From Closterium sp. NIES-65 (taxonomy: Eukaryota > Streptophyta > Zygnematophyceae > Desmidiales > Closteriaceae), in NCBI GenBank assembly GCA_948144175.1, contig CANXME010002590.1:1204501-1268500 (forward strand): 64,000 nt of DNA, read 5' to 3'. The position numbers and the translations under genes were made by a program. The notes beneath the pieces are model-generated. The model worked only from the letters and a program-made list of their open reading frames with translations, was not told where the DNA came from and searched no databases. Shown here piece by piece: positions 32,641 through 43,642 of the stretch (its first letter is position 1; each line of letters starts with the position of its first letter).

Positions 32641-33600
32641 TGTTAATACACCCCATTTCTAGCTCATCATCCCTTCCTAGTGCCAGCTCATCCCTCCCCT
32701 TGCTAGCTTATCTCTCACCCTGGCTTGCTCATCATTCACTATTCACATACTCGTCCATCATCATAACATCCATCTTATATACCAGGGTAACGCCCGTACT
32801 AGTGATTCAAAAGTGAATCAGCCTCAGCACACCCATATCGATCAATGGCGACGGCCATTCTCGCACACAATCCACTCGTGGGGGCTCATACAGCCGTCCA
32901 TAAAGTGCGCAGCGAGGGGAAGCCATGCAATGGGTTTAGTGTGGTGGCGCCCAGAGGAGTCGGGCATTTAGAGGGTGTAGCGCTGTAGCAGTGCATCGGT
33001 GTCCGTACCTTGGTTCTCAGAGGAGAAAGAGGTTCTAGATCAGGACTTATACTTAAGAGGAAGGAGAGGGGAGGTGGTGTAGGACGAAAGGAAAGAACGC
33101 GATTAAGCCTCAACACTTTTGTGCCTCTCAATGAACGGAGCCAATTCTCTATCACATGCCACTTGCGCGAGTTAATGCAATCATACATAAGGTGAACGGC
33201 AAGGGGCGGTCATGCAATGCATTTGGTGGCACTGGGAAGAGTCGAGCATGTGCAGCGTGTAGCACTCTGGTTTTGGTGTCGGGACCAATGGGGTTCTCAC
33301 CTCGTATTGAGGACCAGTAAAAAAAGAAGAGCAAGGGAGGTGGCTTTGACTAATTGCATATGTGAGTAATCACACGCCGTTTTGCATACTCCTATATTAA
33401 AATTACCTTTGAGAATTCTCAGAATTGGCCTTGACTATGTCTTTGACTATTTGCACCTCTGAGTCATCACACGTCGCTTTGCATTCTCCTTGCCATTGCG
33501 GCTGCATTCGATCTCAAATTATATCAAATCAGCGTGGCAAGATCTTTCTCGACGCACTCGTGAGGTTCAAGTTGCTCTATAATATCAAACAAGCACAGTG
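32641..33600. other. Intergenic, with degenerate duplications
   Basis: Segments at 32880-32960 and 33175-33250 share the CATGCAATG-x-GTTTTAGTGTGG/ATTTGGTGGC pattern. Segments at 33363-33400 and 33460-33500 share ATCACACGNCGNTTTGCAT. Otherwise I see nothing gene-like. Confidence 0.5.
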
Positions 33601-33699
33601 TATGTGGCAATGGCACCTCCACGCGCCTCCGGTGTGTCAGATCTCTTCAACTGCCTCACAAATAGGATTGCTAAGGCGTCTAGGGTGCACGATGAGGTG

Positions 33700-34187
33700 A
33701 AGTTTGCGGTGGCTAGGATTGCTAAGGCGCCGGGAAGGATGGTGTCGATGGAGGACGATTCGATGTTGATAGGGAAGTTGTCGAAGAGAAAGGCCCCGCC
33801 CTCGCTTGGGCGCGGCCGATCTTGCCGTCGATGAGAAGTTCTTGATGGAGTGGTCGTCGAGTGGGCTTCTGCTGTTCGACAAAAGTTGTGTTCAAGCAGG
33901 CTGTGCCCGACGGGATCTGGTAGACGACGTCGACAGGCATTGGTGGTCGACAGCGTTGGTCAACAAGTCCGTCGAGAGCTTTGGTTGAAGAGTTCTAGCC
34001 AAAAATCTTTGGTCGACATCGTCGACGGGCAGCGCTGGTCGACGAAGCCCGTCGAGAGGTGCTGGTCGACGAGGGAAGTCGAGGAGCGCTGATCGGCGAA
34101 TGCTGTTCAACTGAGCGACGTCGAGCTGGTCGACCGAATTCGCAGAGGTGTGCAAAACTCTGCGGAGGTGTGCGAAACTCTGCGGAG
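33700..34187 (+). repeat. GTCGAC-rich LTR fragment, copia A family
   Basis: It includes GGCCCCGCCCTCGCTTGGGC, identical to the start region of the copia A LTR. GTCGAC-rich sequence and GTGCGAAACTCTGCGGAGGT duplications follow up to the insertion site of element H. It continues into GGTCAACA-rich sequence after H (35930-36080). Confidence 0.6.
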
Positions 34188-34348
34188 GTCAATGTTAGAA
34201 AGGTAAGAGCAGAAAGTTTAGAACAAGAAAGAGGAGGGGTTGCACTAGCAAGCAGTTGAGTACATATAGCAAACCCTAAGATGGGTTGTACTCGCTATAG
34301 AGTACCCCACTACAGGCTAGACAAATACAGCATTCTGACACACCCCCA

Positions 34349-34721
34349 TATCAGAATCCCAACCACTAGACCATTGGGATAAAAAGGCTTGTTAAGTAGC
34401 GGGTCAGTGCGCCCATAACCCCCCAAGCGAATGCGCCTGTAACCCTCTCCAGGATCAATCGGGCATCCACAGTGCAGATCTACTGACACCCCCCCTCACT
34501 GGGAGGCCTAGGACTAAGCACAGCGGCAACGGCCTACATGTGCATACACCGGGAACCGAACCCGAGACCGCTCTGATACCATATCAGAATCCCAACCACT
34601 AGACCATTGGGATAAAAGGGCTTGTTAAGTAGCGGGTCAGTGCGCCCATAACCCCCCAGGCGAACGCGCGTGTAACCCTCTCCAGGATCAATCGGGCTTC
34701 CACAGTGCAGATCTACTGACA
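34349..34721 (-). mobile_element. TRIM copy 3, complete (373 bp), nested in element H
   Basis: 140-bp terminal repeats at 34349-34488 and 34582-34721 flank a 93-bp internal region. The target duplication is CCCCA (34344-34348 and 34722-34726). It inserted a few bases from the purine tract of H. The internal region has the primer site TGGTATCAGAGC (minus strand). Confidence 0.92.
34552..34606 (-). promoter_or_regulatory. tRNA-like A and B boxes in TRIM copy 3
   Basis: The A box TGGTCTAGTGG (34606-34596) is intact. The B box reads GGTTCGGTTCC (34562-34552), with one change from the consensus at the invariant A, which would be expected to weaken it. Spacing is as in copy 1. Confidence 0.6.
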
Positions 34722-36122
34722 CCCCATAGCCAAAGTGGGGTGTAATCAGCACAACAAGCATGCAAAGAAATAGTTCACAATGATAAGTAAAGCTAGAGGC
34801 TATCACAGAGGGCAAGTGAGGAGGAGGAGAGACTGTGGGGGCGAGAAGATGGGAGGCGACTGCTGAAGCTGCAGACACACAGGAGCTGCTGGCTCAGTGG
34901 CTACCGAAGCAAGGGCCCGGACTACAAGAGTAACTGGCTCCGCGGAGATTGTAGCCTCCTGACTGGAGCAACTGACCCAGAGGCGACTGGCGACGACCGG
35001 AGATTGTAGCCTCCGGACTACTGGCGCTGCTGGCGACACGACGGCCGCCTCCACTCAACCTCCCCCAGCTGCCCCACGCCCCTATCACACACCCCCTGCT
35101 GCACCCCTAGCTCCACTCCCACGACACCCCCCTAGCACCACTCCTTCGGCTCCCACACACCCACCCCCCTGAGCGGTAGCTGCAGCAGCGGGAGACGGAG
35201 GAGGAGGAGGAGGAGGAGGAGGAGTAGGGGACGGCGCACACAACCGGCACCCCCACAACCGCCACCCCCACAACCGCCACCCCCACAACCGCCACCCCCA
35301 CACTCCCCACCCCCCAAACCCTAAAACGGGTGACACGGGGTAGGAGCGCGGGGGACGGCGAGGGGGACGGCGCGCGGCCCCTAGGGAGCCACCACGGGGC
35401 AGCAAGGGGCCGCGCGCGGCTCCCCAGGGCGCCGCGACGAGGCAGCGGGGGGGTCGCGCACGGCTCCAGGGGTGGCGCGCGGGTCCCCGAGGGCGACGCG
35501 AGGGTCGACGGGGGTGGCGCGCGGGTCCCTTGAGGCGACGCGAGGGTCGAAGGGGGTGGCGCGCGGGTCCCCTGAGGCGACGCGAGGGTCGACGGGGTGG
35601 GCACGCAGGTCCAGCGGGGCCGGCGCGCCAGGAAGAAAAGGGGCCGCGCGCCTCGGGGCGCGCCCCAGAGAGTAAATCGCCGCGCACCTACGTCGCAAGC
35701 CACGGGGCGTGCGACAGATCGAGTAGCAGCGGAAGCAGGTTGGTGGGCCCACAGGCAAAGGAAGGACTGGCTCTGATAGCATGTTAGAAAGGTAAGAGCA
35801 GAAAGTTTAGAACAAGAAAGAGGAGGGGTTGCACTAGCAAGCATTTGAGTACATATAGCAAACCCTAAGTTGGGTTGTACTCGCTATAGAGTACCCCACT
35901 GCAGGCTAGACAAATACAACATTCTGACAGTCAAGACAGGTCAACACATATTAAATAAGTCAACAGGGGTTAAAGAGGTCAACAGAGGTTAACAGAGGTA
36001 AAAATGTCAACCTTTATCAATAGAGTTGAACAGATGTCAGAAGAGGTAAAAAACGTTCAAAAAATGTCAACACTGGTAAGTTGTTTCGATACTATTGTGG
36101 AACCCCACCTTGCTCTGCAAAC

Positions 36123-37150
36123 TGCAGAGATAACTACTACAACGGGAGCTAGACTACGGGCTAGGCATGGATGCTCGTGTGATCTATGCGTTCTCTGTTC
36201 CTTAGCCGTTTTCTTAGTGCACACACTGCTTGCTAGGTCACGGGGCAATCTGGCAAGAGTTTCACTAGAGAAAGTTTTCAACAAAGGTACAATGAAGTTG
36301 GCATGGCAAGACTACATCAGAGCTAGCATTCAGGTCGGTCGACTGCCAGCGCAGCATGGTCGACCGCGTTCCAGCACAACTTGGTCGACCGCGCTCCAGC
36401 AGTGCAAAGTCGATGGCGTGCCAACGTCGCAGGTTGACGGCGTGCCAGCATTGCTCCCGCAGAACAGCAGCGCACCCGCTTCGCATGTGCTCGCAGACGA
36501 TAGGCGGGCTGAGCCTCGTCACCTGCACAACACACACACCAAGTCATCCTTGTGCTGACGACTCCACCTGATCCGCCATGTCGATCTCGGGATACCACCA
36601 CCGAGGTCGGACTCGCCAACTTCGCCTGGGCGACCGTCGCACTCCTCGCAGAACCTCGTCACCCAGGTAACCTGGTCGACCGGGCAACCACGTCGACCAG
36701 CTGCTCCCGTACGTGCCCGTCGACCCCCCAAGTCGACGGCCACCTCCAGTTGGCCTCACCAGGTCGACCACACCCTTGGTCGACCACCTCCAGGTCGACG
36801 TCACTCCTGGTCGACCAGCTCCACGCAGACCAGCACTCCTGGTCGACCAGCTCCATGTCGACCAGTGCAGTTGTCAGCCGACCACCCAAGTCGGCAACCC
36901 GAAGTCGGCGTCACCAAGTTGACGCCCTGCTACTCGACGCCCAACTGCTCGGCGTCCTGAGTCGAGGTCGACGTCGGCCTTTCCTCCGTCGACCACCAGG
37001 TCAGGCCGACCACCAGGTCGACATCGCGCCTGGCCGACCAACCACCACGTCGACCAGCAGGTCGTTCAGCCGACCACCCGAGTCGGCTGCCCCGAGTTGG
37101 CGTCACCAAGTCGACGCCCCCCGCAGGTCGACTTCCTAGGTCGACCTCCC
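36123..37150 (-). repeat. Diverged copia A family LTR, minus strand
   Basis: From TGCAGAGA at 36123 it matches the reverse complement of the 3' half of the LTR at 30403-31438 (AGCTAGACTA, CCTTAG-CGTT, GAGTTTCNACTAG, GACTACATCAG). It is then dense in GTCGACC up to about 37150. The TGTTAAC end is not recognisable. The length agrees with a full LTR that has diverged. Confidence 0.7.
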
Positions 37151-37810
37151 TTAAGTCGGCGCCACTATGAAGTCGGCGCTCATGCAGTGGCCCCCGCTGC
37201 TGCAAGCGAGCCGCGTGCACTCCTCGAGGCGGCCGGCAGCGATGCGGCCTTGATTGACTCCGTTGACTCGGAGGACCCGCGGGTGCTTCTCACGATGGGG
37301 AACGCAGCGGCGGACCTGAAGCAGTTGTCGGACGACGCCAGCAGCGCCGTGAAGAACGCTCTCGGGCAGGCGGGGAGGAAGGTGCGCAACTCGGTCGGGT
37401 CCATGATGGGAGTCCCGCCCAAGAAGGGCAAGAAGAAGCACCACTGCCCCGGCGGGAAGAAGCACCACCACCACCGCCACCGCGGGGGGAAGAAAATTAG
37501 GCCGGCGGGAGCTGGTAAGCGCAACTCGGGCGCAGCTCCCAAGGCGCCCGCTGCTCCCGGCGCTGCTGGCGCGAAGGGGGTTCCGAAGAAGCAGGCGGGA
37601 GCTGGCAAGCTCACCTCGGGCGCAGCCCCCAAGACCCCCGCTGTTTTGCCTGTTGGCATGGCGGCGGCCGTCCTGAAGGCGCAGGCGCCAGGAGCAAAGG
37701 TCACCTCGGGCGCAGCCCCCAAGCCCACCGCTGCCACCGCAGCCCCCAAGCCCACCGCTGCCAGCAGTGCTGCCAACAGTTCTGCGAGCAGTGCTGCGCC
37801 CGCCATTTGA
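37097..37810 (+). CDS. Lys/His/Ala-rich protein, unknown (3' exon or fused ORF)
   Basis: The open frame of 237 codons starts within the old LTR, so the annotated start is doubtful. A later start at 37297 (MGNAAADLKQLSDDASSAVK) or a spliced upstream exon is possible. The part before this looks like a secreted or organellar leader remnant (VAPAAASEPRALLEAAGSDA). The centre is strongly basic: PPKKGKKKHHCPGGKK, then a His run and HRGGKKIRPAG. The C-terminal half is a repeated KLTSGAAPKTPA / KVTSGAAPKPTA unit of about 20-27 residues, histone-H1-like in composition. I do not recognise a family. Codon use is strongly GC3-biased as in the TWD40-2 exons, which supports a real gene. Confidence 0.5.
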   Translation: MASPSRRPPQVDFLGRPPLSRRHYEVGAHAVAPAAASEPRALLEAAGSDAALIDSVDSEDPRVLLTMGNAAADLKQLSDDASSAVKNALGQAGRKVRNSVGSMMGVPPKKGKKKHHCPGGKKHHHHRHRGGKKIRPAGAGKRNSGAAPKAPAAPGAAGAKGVPKKQAGAGKLTSGAAPKTPAVLPVGMAAAVLKAQAPGAKVTSGAAPKPTAATAAPKPTAASSAANSSASSAAPAI

Positions 37811-37996
37811 TTGGAGTACCAACCAGCAAGCGTGCAATGGAGGAGCAGAGGAGGGTGGCAGGGCGGCAGGGGCCTTGGACACAGGGAGATGCTGCGAATG
37901 GCAACTGGATCACCCTTTCATGCATGGGGAAGGGAGGGTTCGAGAAGGTCTGTTGCTTGTGATGTGGCATGCTTGTGGTAGTGCTGTGTGTATGCC

Positions 37997-37999
<3 letters not shown>

Positions 38000-38062
<63 letters not shown>
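38000..38062. repeat. (TG)n microsatellite
   Basis: About 31 uninterrupted TG dinucleotides, ended by TGTTTG. It lies 190 bp after the stop of the Lys/His-rich ORF. Confidence 0.97.
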
Positions 38063-38066
<4 letters not shown>

Positions 38067-38465
38067 TGCTGTTCCAGGGTTTGAGGGAGGTGTGGTGGGT
38101 AGGAGACCGTAGAAGGGGCAAGATGCCTCGCGTGTGTTTGGCTGCCGCACGCACGCCCTATTGCAGGAAGGAGCATCTTTGTGTTGCTCTTATTAGGGCC
38201 TGCCTTTGCTTTCTAGCTTGCATCGTTTGTTTCTTGAGTCCCCTTCTCTTTTACTCTGTTTGCATTTCGGTGGGCTGTTCTTCAATGGAAATCTCTTTCT
38301 TTAGCACCCTTATGTTCATCAATCCATGACTCTAGCTGCTAATCAACCAGACAAGAAAGTACATCTCATCATAAATCCAATAGGATCAAGCAAGATCTCG
38401 CCAGCACCGCTTCCCACTCCCCTCCACTCCCCATGATGACCCTCCATGCTCGTCACTCTCGAAAG

Positions 38466-41400
38466 TCAGCTCATTTCATCTATTGGGCCAAACGGATTGC
38501 TGGAGCGGGTGGAAGAACACGATCTCGCAAGCACGGCCTCCTCCTCCCCTCCACCCCCACTGCACTCCACACCCCATGACGAACCCCCCTGTTCCTCACT
38601 CTCAGATGACGTGGGTGAACTGGGCGGCGATATTCGGCTCATTACAAAAGCCTCCATGCTTCTTCGGCAATCGTTGCCTGCGGTCCCTTGCTGCTGCTGC
38701 TGCTGCTGTTGCTGCTGTTGTTGCTGCGCTAGTTGTAGCTGCTGCTGCCCCTGCCACTGATGCCACTGCTGCCCTTGTTGCTGCTGCTGCGTTGGGAAGG
38801 AACCAGGCATAGCAGCACCACCGTCCACCCATGTGTGATGACTAAACTCCATTCGACCGTACCCCAACTGACCAGCACCATCACTTCCCTCCATCCTCTC
38901 CTCCCTCTCGTCCCTAGCACCCCTCTCCCCCATTGCTCCTCTTGTCGCCTCCAGACTCCCCGCACCAGTCACCCCTGCTTGCCATCTTGTACCGTTCTCC
39001 ACCATTCCACTAACAGCAGCATGCATACAACCAGCATCAGCAGCAGCAACAGGAGCAGGAAGAGCAGCAGCAGCACCACCAACCCCAGCACTAGGGACAT
39101 TTGAGCCAACAGCAACAGCAGCAGCACCACCAGCACAACCAGCAGCACCTCCAGCAACCGCAGCAACAGCAGCAGCAGCAGCAGGGTCACTGAGTCCCGA
39201 CGAGCTCTGAGTTCGAATCATCTGAGATCGCAGCAGCGCCGCCCGCCGCAGATTCTTGGCAGTACTTGGGTCATTAGGAGACGTAGGAAGCCGCCCGTCC
39301 AGCTGGTCATGCAAAAACCTTCCCTGCGCCGCCCGGGTTATGATACTGCCCGGACCCCTGCCCAAAAAACCCGGCGGTACCCGAACCAGGTTGGAGATAC
39401 CAGCATTTGCGGGAGGGTCCCGCCCGGGCAGCGGCGCGGGAAAACTTTGACCTGCCCGCAAACTGGCGGGAGTATTACCACCATTAAGACCACTGCCGGT
39501 GGTATGGTTGCCGGTAATACTGTTATTGATGGCATAAGTGAAGGGAGCACGAGGGGAGGAGCGAGGGCTAGGGGAGCGATAACGACGGTCAGAGGCTGGA
39601 GAGATGTTCCTCTCACCCCCACTGCCGTGTACAAATGGGGCTGAGGGGGGGATGAAGGTGAGCGTGGGGGATCGGGAGGGGGAGGTGCTGGCTGCGGGAG
39701 GGCGATTTGGGTAGGTGAGCTCTGAGCTGGGTGCAATAGAGCCGGCTGCTGCTGCTCCTTGTGCTGCTGTCCTTATTTCTCCTGCTGTAGCTCCTGCTTC
39801 TGGTGCCGCTGCTACACTTGTTGCTGCTCCTGCTCTTGATGCTGACGCTGATGTGATGAAAAAGGGGGAGGTGACACAAGCGGCTGCAGCAGCAGCAGCA
39901 GCCCTCCACCCAACACTCTCCTCGCTGTCCTCTGAGAGGGACTCTGCAGGGGAGGACATGCCCTCGCTATAAGCACAAAAGGATAGATAGAACATAAAAA
40001 GGAAAATCACTACAGGTGGTGTAATCAATAACCACGTAAAAAACACAAGTTTGAAGAGTGGCATAATACTGATGCGCAGAATGAATGAAAATATCCTCCT
40101 CATCAAAATTCAGGACCTTCAGCACATAAAATACGAATGTTCCAGGCGCGATGCTTACTTGTGGCTGGCAAATGGAGAGGCGGATCGAGCGCTGCCAGTT
40201 TGTGTGGTCTCCGTCGCCCCAGGAGACAGCAACAGGGCCTCAGGAGGTAAATGCAGCCCCACAAAAGCGCTGGGTGCACCTGGTGAACCACCTGAGAAAC
40301 CACCTGAAACCGCAGAAGCAGGGGAGGAGCTGGTGTGGGGGCCGGGAAACCCTGTTGCACCTGCACCTGCACTTGCACCTGCACCTGCACCTGCACTTGC
40401 ACCTGCACCTGCACCTGCACTTGCACCTGCACCTGCACTTGCACCTGCACTTGCACCCATTCGAATGGTAGGCGCCCCTAATTGTAGCGCTGCTGGTGAT
40501 ACTGGCCGTGCTGCTGCTGACGCCCCCCCTGCCCCTCCTGCTGCTGCTCCCGCCCAAGCTGCTGCAGCAGGAGGCGGCGATGCCATGGATCCTCCTCGCC
40601 CTGCTGCCACTGCTGCTGCTGCTGCCAGTGCAGCTGCCGCTGCTGCTGCTCTGCCTGCTCCTGCTGGGCTGCCTGCTACTCCTCCTCCGCCTGCTGCTCC
40701 TCCAGCCATGTGGGTGTCCTCCACTCGCAGGTTGGTGAGACTGTTGGCGATCAGCTGGAGCAAGGCAAGGCCAGGAAGGAGAGGGGAGAGCGGGAGATGG
40801 GGGGAGGTGGTACTTGAGAAGTGGGGTGTGCATGTGAGTGTCTCCCTCTCACAGGTTGGTGAGGCTCTTGGTGATCAGCTGGGGAAGATGAGGCATGGAG
40901 AGGAAGGCACGAGGGGACAGGGAGGCCATGAGCGTAAGCTGGGGCGTGCATGTTATTTGGTTGGAATGTGCATGTGAGTTCATGCTTAATGTGACTCCCT
41001 CCTCTGGCTACTCTGCGACTGGTGCTACTTGCTGTAGAGGGGATTACTCGCTGTAGTGCTACTCCTTATAAATCACAATTTAGTACACCCACCGCGCTCA
41101 TGTACCGTTTGCTGCTGAAGAAGTTATCCAGCACCAGCTCATCCTCTGCAAACACCCTCGGTACCCGTTATAGTGCTATTCGTTATAGAGCTATTTATAC
41201 ACAATTTAATATACCCACCGCGCTCATGTACCGTTTGCTGCTGAAGAAGTTGTCCAGCACCAGCTCATCCTCTGCAAACACCCTCCCCCGCTTCCTACTG
41301 CCCAGCACACACGGAGCAGAAGCAGCGGCAGCAGGAGCAGCAGCTGTGGCAGTAGTAGCAGCACAAGCAGCAGAAGCAACACCGGTTGCACCAGTAGCGT

Positions 41401-41653
41401 AATCAGCACCACCGCCACCACCAGCAGTCCCACCAGCACCACTGCCAGCACCGCCGGCACCAGCGTATACAGGGGAACCGGCAAACCATGTGGATCCCCC
41501 ATTCGTGGGAGAACCTCCATATAAGCTTGGAGAGCCAGCCGCATATAAGCCTTGAGACGCTACACCCATGATGCGTCCTGGGGATCCATTTCGTGAGGCC
41601 AGAGGTGCACTGGAGGCAGAACCTGCATGGTTACCAGGTAACAAAGGATCCAT
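38466..41653 (-). CDS. Three-exon gene for a low-complexity protein of about 843 residues, unknown
   Basis: Model on the minus strand: exon A 41653-41219 (start MDPLLPGNHAGSASS), exon B 40754-40159, exon C 39966-38466. The donor/acceptor pairs GCG|GTGGGT...CTCCAG|CTG and CAA|GTAAGC...TTATAG|CGA keep phase (0 and 2). The ordered parts are RKRGRVFAEDELVLDNFF-SSKRYMS at the end of A and LIANSLTNLRVED at the start of B, which together look like one conserved helical block. Exon C has SSPAESLSEDSEESVGW and NLRRAALLRSQMIRTQSS. The rest is Ala/Gly, GAGAS repeats and a poly-Gln run (38690-38730). No membrane segment is in the spliced model; the hydrophobic stretch before SEGMSS is intron. I do not recognise the family. 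The low complexity suggests a regulatory or scaffold protein, but that is inference. Confidence 0.6.
40355..40456. repeat. 6-bp-based repeat (CACCTG)n in exon B
   Basis: CACCTGCACCTGCACTTG-type units, about 17 hexamers, encode the Gly-Ala-Ser-Ala run of exon B on the minus strand. Confidence 0.9.
41090..41285 (-). repeat. Tandem copy of exon A 3' end
   Basis: The end of exon A with its donor (41215-41285) is repeated at 41090-41155. In between is an ACCCGTTATAGTGCTATTCG-like spacer that also recurs at 41040-41070. Likewise the start of exon B with its acceptor (40725-40760) has a copy at 40850-40885. These resemble the exon copies in the TWD40-2 introns. Confidence 0.8.
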
Positions 41654-41679
41654 CTGCGTTGGATTGAAGGGAAGGGACG

Positions 41680-41890
41680 GAAGGGGACGGGAGGGGAGGA
41701 GGGGTGAGGGGAGGGGAGGGAAGGGAAAGGAACGAAGGGGTAGGAGTAGGGGAAGGGGAAGGTGAAGGGAAGGGAAAGGAAGGAAGTGAATTGGAGGGAA
41801 AGGGGGGGAAGGGATGGGAGGGGGAGGGAAGGGAAGGGAAAGGAAGGAAGCTAATTGGAGGGAAAGGGCGGGAAGGGATGGGATGGAAAT
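41680..41890. repeat. G-rich purine tract upstream of the minus-strand gene
   Basis: GGAAGGGAAGGGGAGGGG-type polypurine directly upstream of the exon A start codon, in the position of its 5' UTR or promoter. Two longer units share GGAAGCTAATTGGAGGGAAA / GGAAGTGAATTGGAGGGAAA (about 41780 and 41845). Confidence 0.75.
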
Positions 41891-42041
41891 TAAGCCGTGG
41901 GTAGGGAAGGCACGGCGCGAGGAGTGGGAGTGGGAATGAAAGGCGAGTAGGAGATGGAAGGTGCAGCGAGTGTAAGACGGCACTGGCGCGGCGATGGTGG
42001 GATGGGGATGGCGGTTCTGTGCGAGTGGAGGCGCCTTTGAT

Positions 42042-42063
42042 ACTTTTGAGACGTCTCAAAAGT
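42042..42063. repeat. Perfect 22-bp palindrome around GAGACGTCTC
   Basis: The core CTTTTGAGACGTCTCAAAAG is an exact inverted repeat. The same 20-bp core occurs at 55496-55515 in a TWD40-2 intron. Confidence 0.85.
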
Positions 42064-43642
42064 GGAGGTGGGGTGAGGTTGCGGAGATGGACATGTTGCT
42101 TACGACTCTGTTTTTACCGTTCGGTGTGGCGAAGCTCGTCGACGAATGCAATGACTGCGTGAATCAGTACGAAAAGGCGCCTTGGTTATAGAAGAAATAG
42201 TATTGCCTACTCTTCAGAAGGGCGTCTCGTTGCCTACATCCCTAGCAATAAGAGAGCACGAAGAAGCATACTCTGAACATTGACCCCGCGATTTACACAC
42301 GCGGTCGACACCCCCTTTCTCAAGCGTATGCGATACTCGCTGTCAGCAGTCAGTGTCAGGAATCTGAGTCAGCAGTCAGTGTCAGGAATCTGAGTCAGCA
42401 GTCAGTGTGAGCAGTCTGTGTCAACAGTCTGTGCGCGTGCTGCAATACTGTGTAACCGCTAACCGCTCATATTTCTCTTGGCGGCATTCGCCCTATAATA
42501 CCAACTGCATACATGGCCGCAACGCTTAGCCGACAGGTTTCGGTCGTGGCATCCGTCGTTCCCTACGCTGTCTCAAAACTCGAACGTAACATTCGCCCTC
42601 ATACTAGCGGCAGTCTACGACTACAATCGAAGCGGCAGGACGACGACGCCAAGATTTGGCCGAGTATGGTATTGCGGCTCGTTAGAATTTGCGCATCTAG
42701 TCATAAATCCGCCGATTATGGCGCTTCCGAGGCTGTAAGCACGGAGCAGAGCATACTGTACGGTACACCTGAAGAGTTTGACTGGGTATTTGTGTTGCAC
42801 ACTCGATAAGATACGCAGTATTGTACGCTTCATAAGCATAATGTCAATCAGGCATTGTTTTGGTGCTACAAAAAGGACGGAGTCCAGAACGCTTGGTAAT
42901 GTTTTGGAGAATCACAAGTTCAAAGTAGTAACATTAACGAGGACGAAACCAGTGTATTGTGCCTTCGCACACGCTTGTTGCCGGAATGGGCTCGAACAAA
43001 AACGAACGCGTTCCAAGTGCGGGTCATTCAAGGCACATGATAGGAAATGAACCCCAGCTGAAGCTGAATTCAAAGGTCTCGGTCGTTCATCCAATACCCT
43101 TTGCCTCGAGAATGCCGAGAAATACCTCTGTTGCGCAATGAAGTTGAACCACGGAAGTTCGTCCAGACTTGGTGCAGAACAGAACAACCTGGGGTCAAAC
43201 CTAGAGTCTAGATGCCAGCCAATGCTTCTAATTTTGATGCAAGGCATTGTGTTGGATTTATGCTGTGATCTGTGCAATGAGGTTAGGGTGGTCCTGCGAA
43301 CCGCATGTTCTAGACCTCTCTAAGGCAAATTAGGAAGTTTTTGACGGTAGCGGCACGCGGCGAGCTTACCCTACCCCATTATACTTCGCAGCATAAAGCT
43401 CTTGAGGGAGCTGACTTGATGAGGCTCTAGTAGTGTGTTTCGCAGTTATAAGTGGTATCTTAGGGGGGTACTTGACAGGGAAAGCGAGGGCACCTCGAAG
43501 CGCGGAGTGCTTTCGCGCTTATTGCGCCGCTATTCACGCTTCTTGCCTCCGCTCGTGACTGCCTACGTGTTCTAGTATCCACTAACGGCTCGTTAGACGT
43601 TCGCGTCGCATCTCCATCGTTTCGCATATCCGCGGTATCGTC
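42064..43642. other. Intergenic between the minus-strand gene and TWD40-2
   Basis: It contains a short repeat (GTCAGCAGTCAGTGTCAGGA units, 42349-42420). A 98-codon + strand frame (42513-42809, MAATLSRQVSVVASV) in a good start context resembles no family I know and is only a candidate. The last 200 bp before 43643 should hold the TWD40-2 promoter; I see no clear TATA box. Confidence 0.4.

Larger units (their letters stand above)
34193..35929 (-). mobile_element. Non-coding LTR retroelement H, complete, with nested TRIM
   Basis: The LTRs 34193-34340 and 35782-35929 (148 bp, TGTTAG to CTGACA on +) are flanked by GTCAA (34188-34192 and 35930-35934). On the minus strand the primer-like site TGCTATCAGAGCC follows the 5' LTR, and the purine tract CTATGGGGGTGTG precedes the 3' LTR. 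The internal region (apart from the TRIM) is GC-rich leader plus a 3' part with CAACCGCCACCCC repeats. It has no gag or pol. The LTR is homologous to element G. Confidence 0.93.

Noticed and set aside
35085-35844. Minus-strand ORFs of 200-245 codons in element H
   Set aside because: GC-rich leader of a non-coding LTR element. No gag motif.
42513-42809. 98-codon ORF MAATLSRQVSV as a gene
   Set aside because: Reasonable start context but no recognisable domain, repeat or splice support. Kept only as a mention in the intergenic entry.
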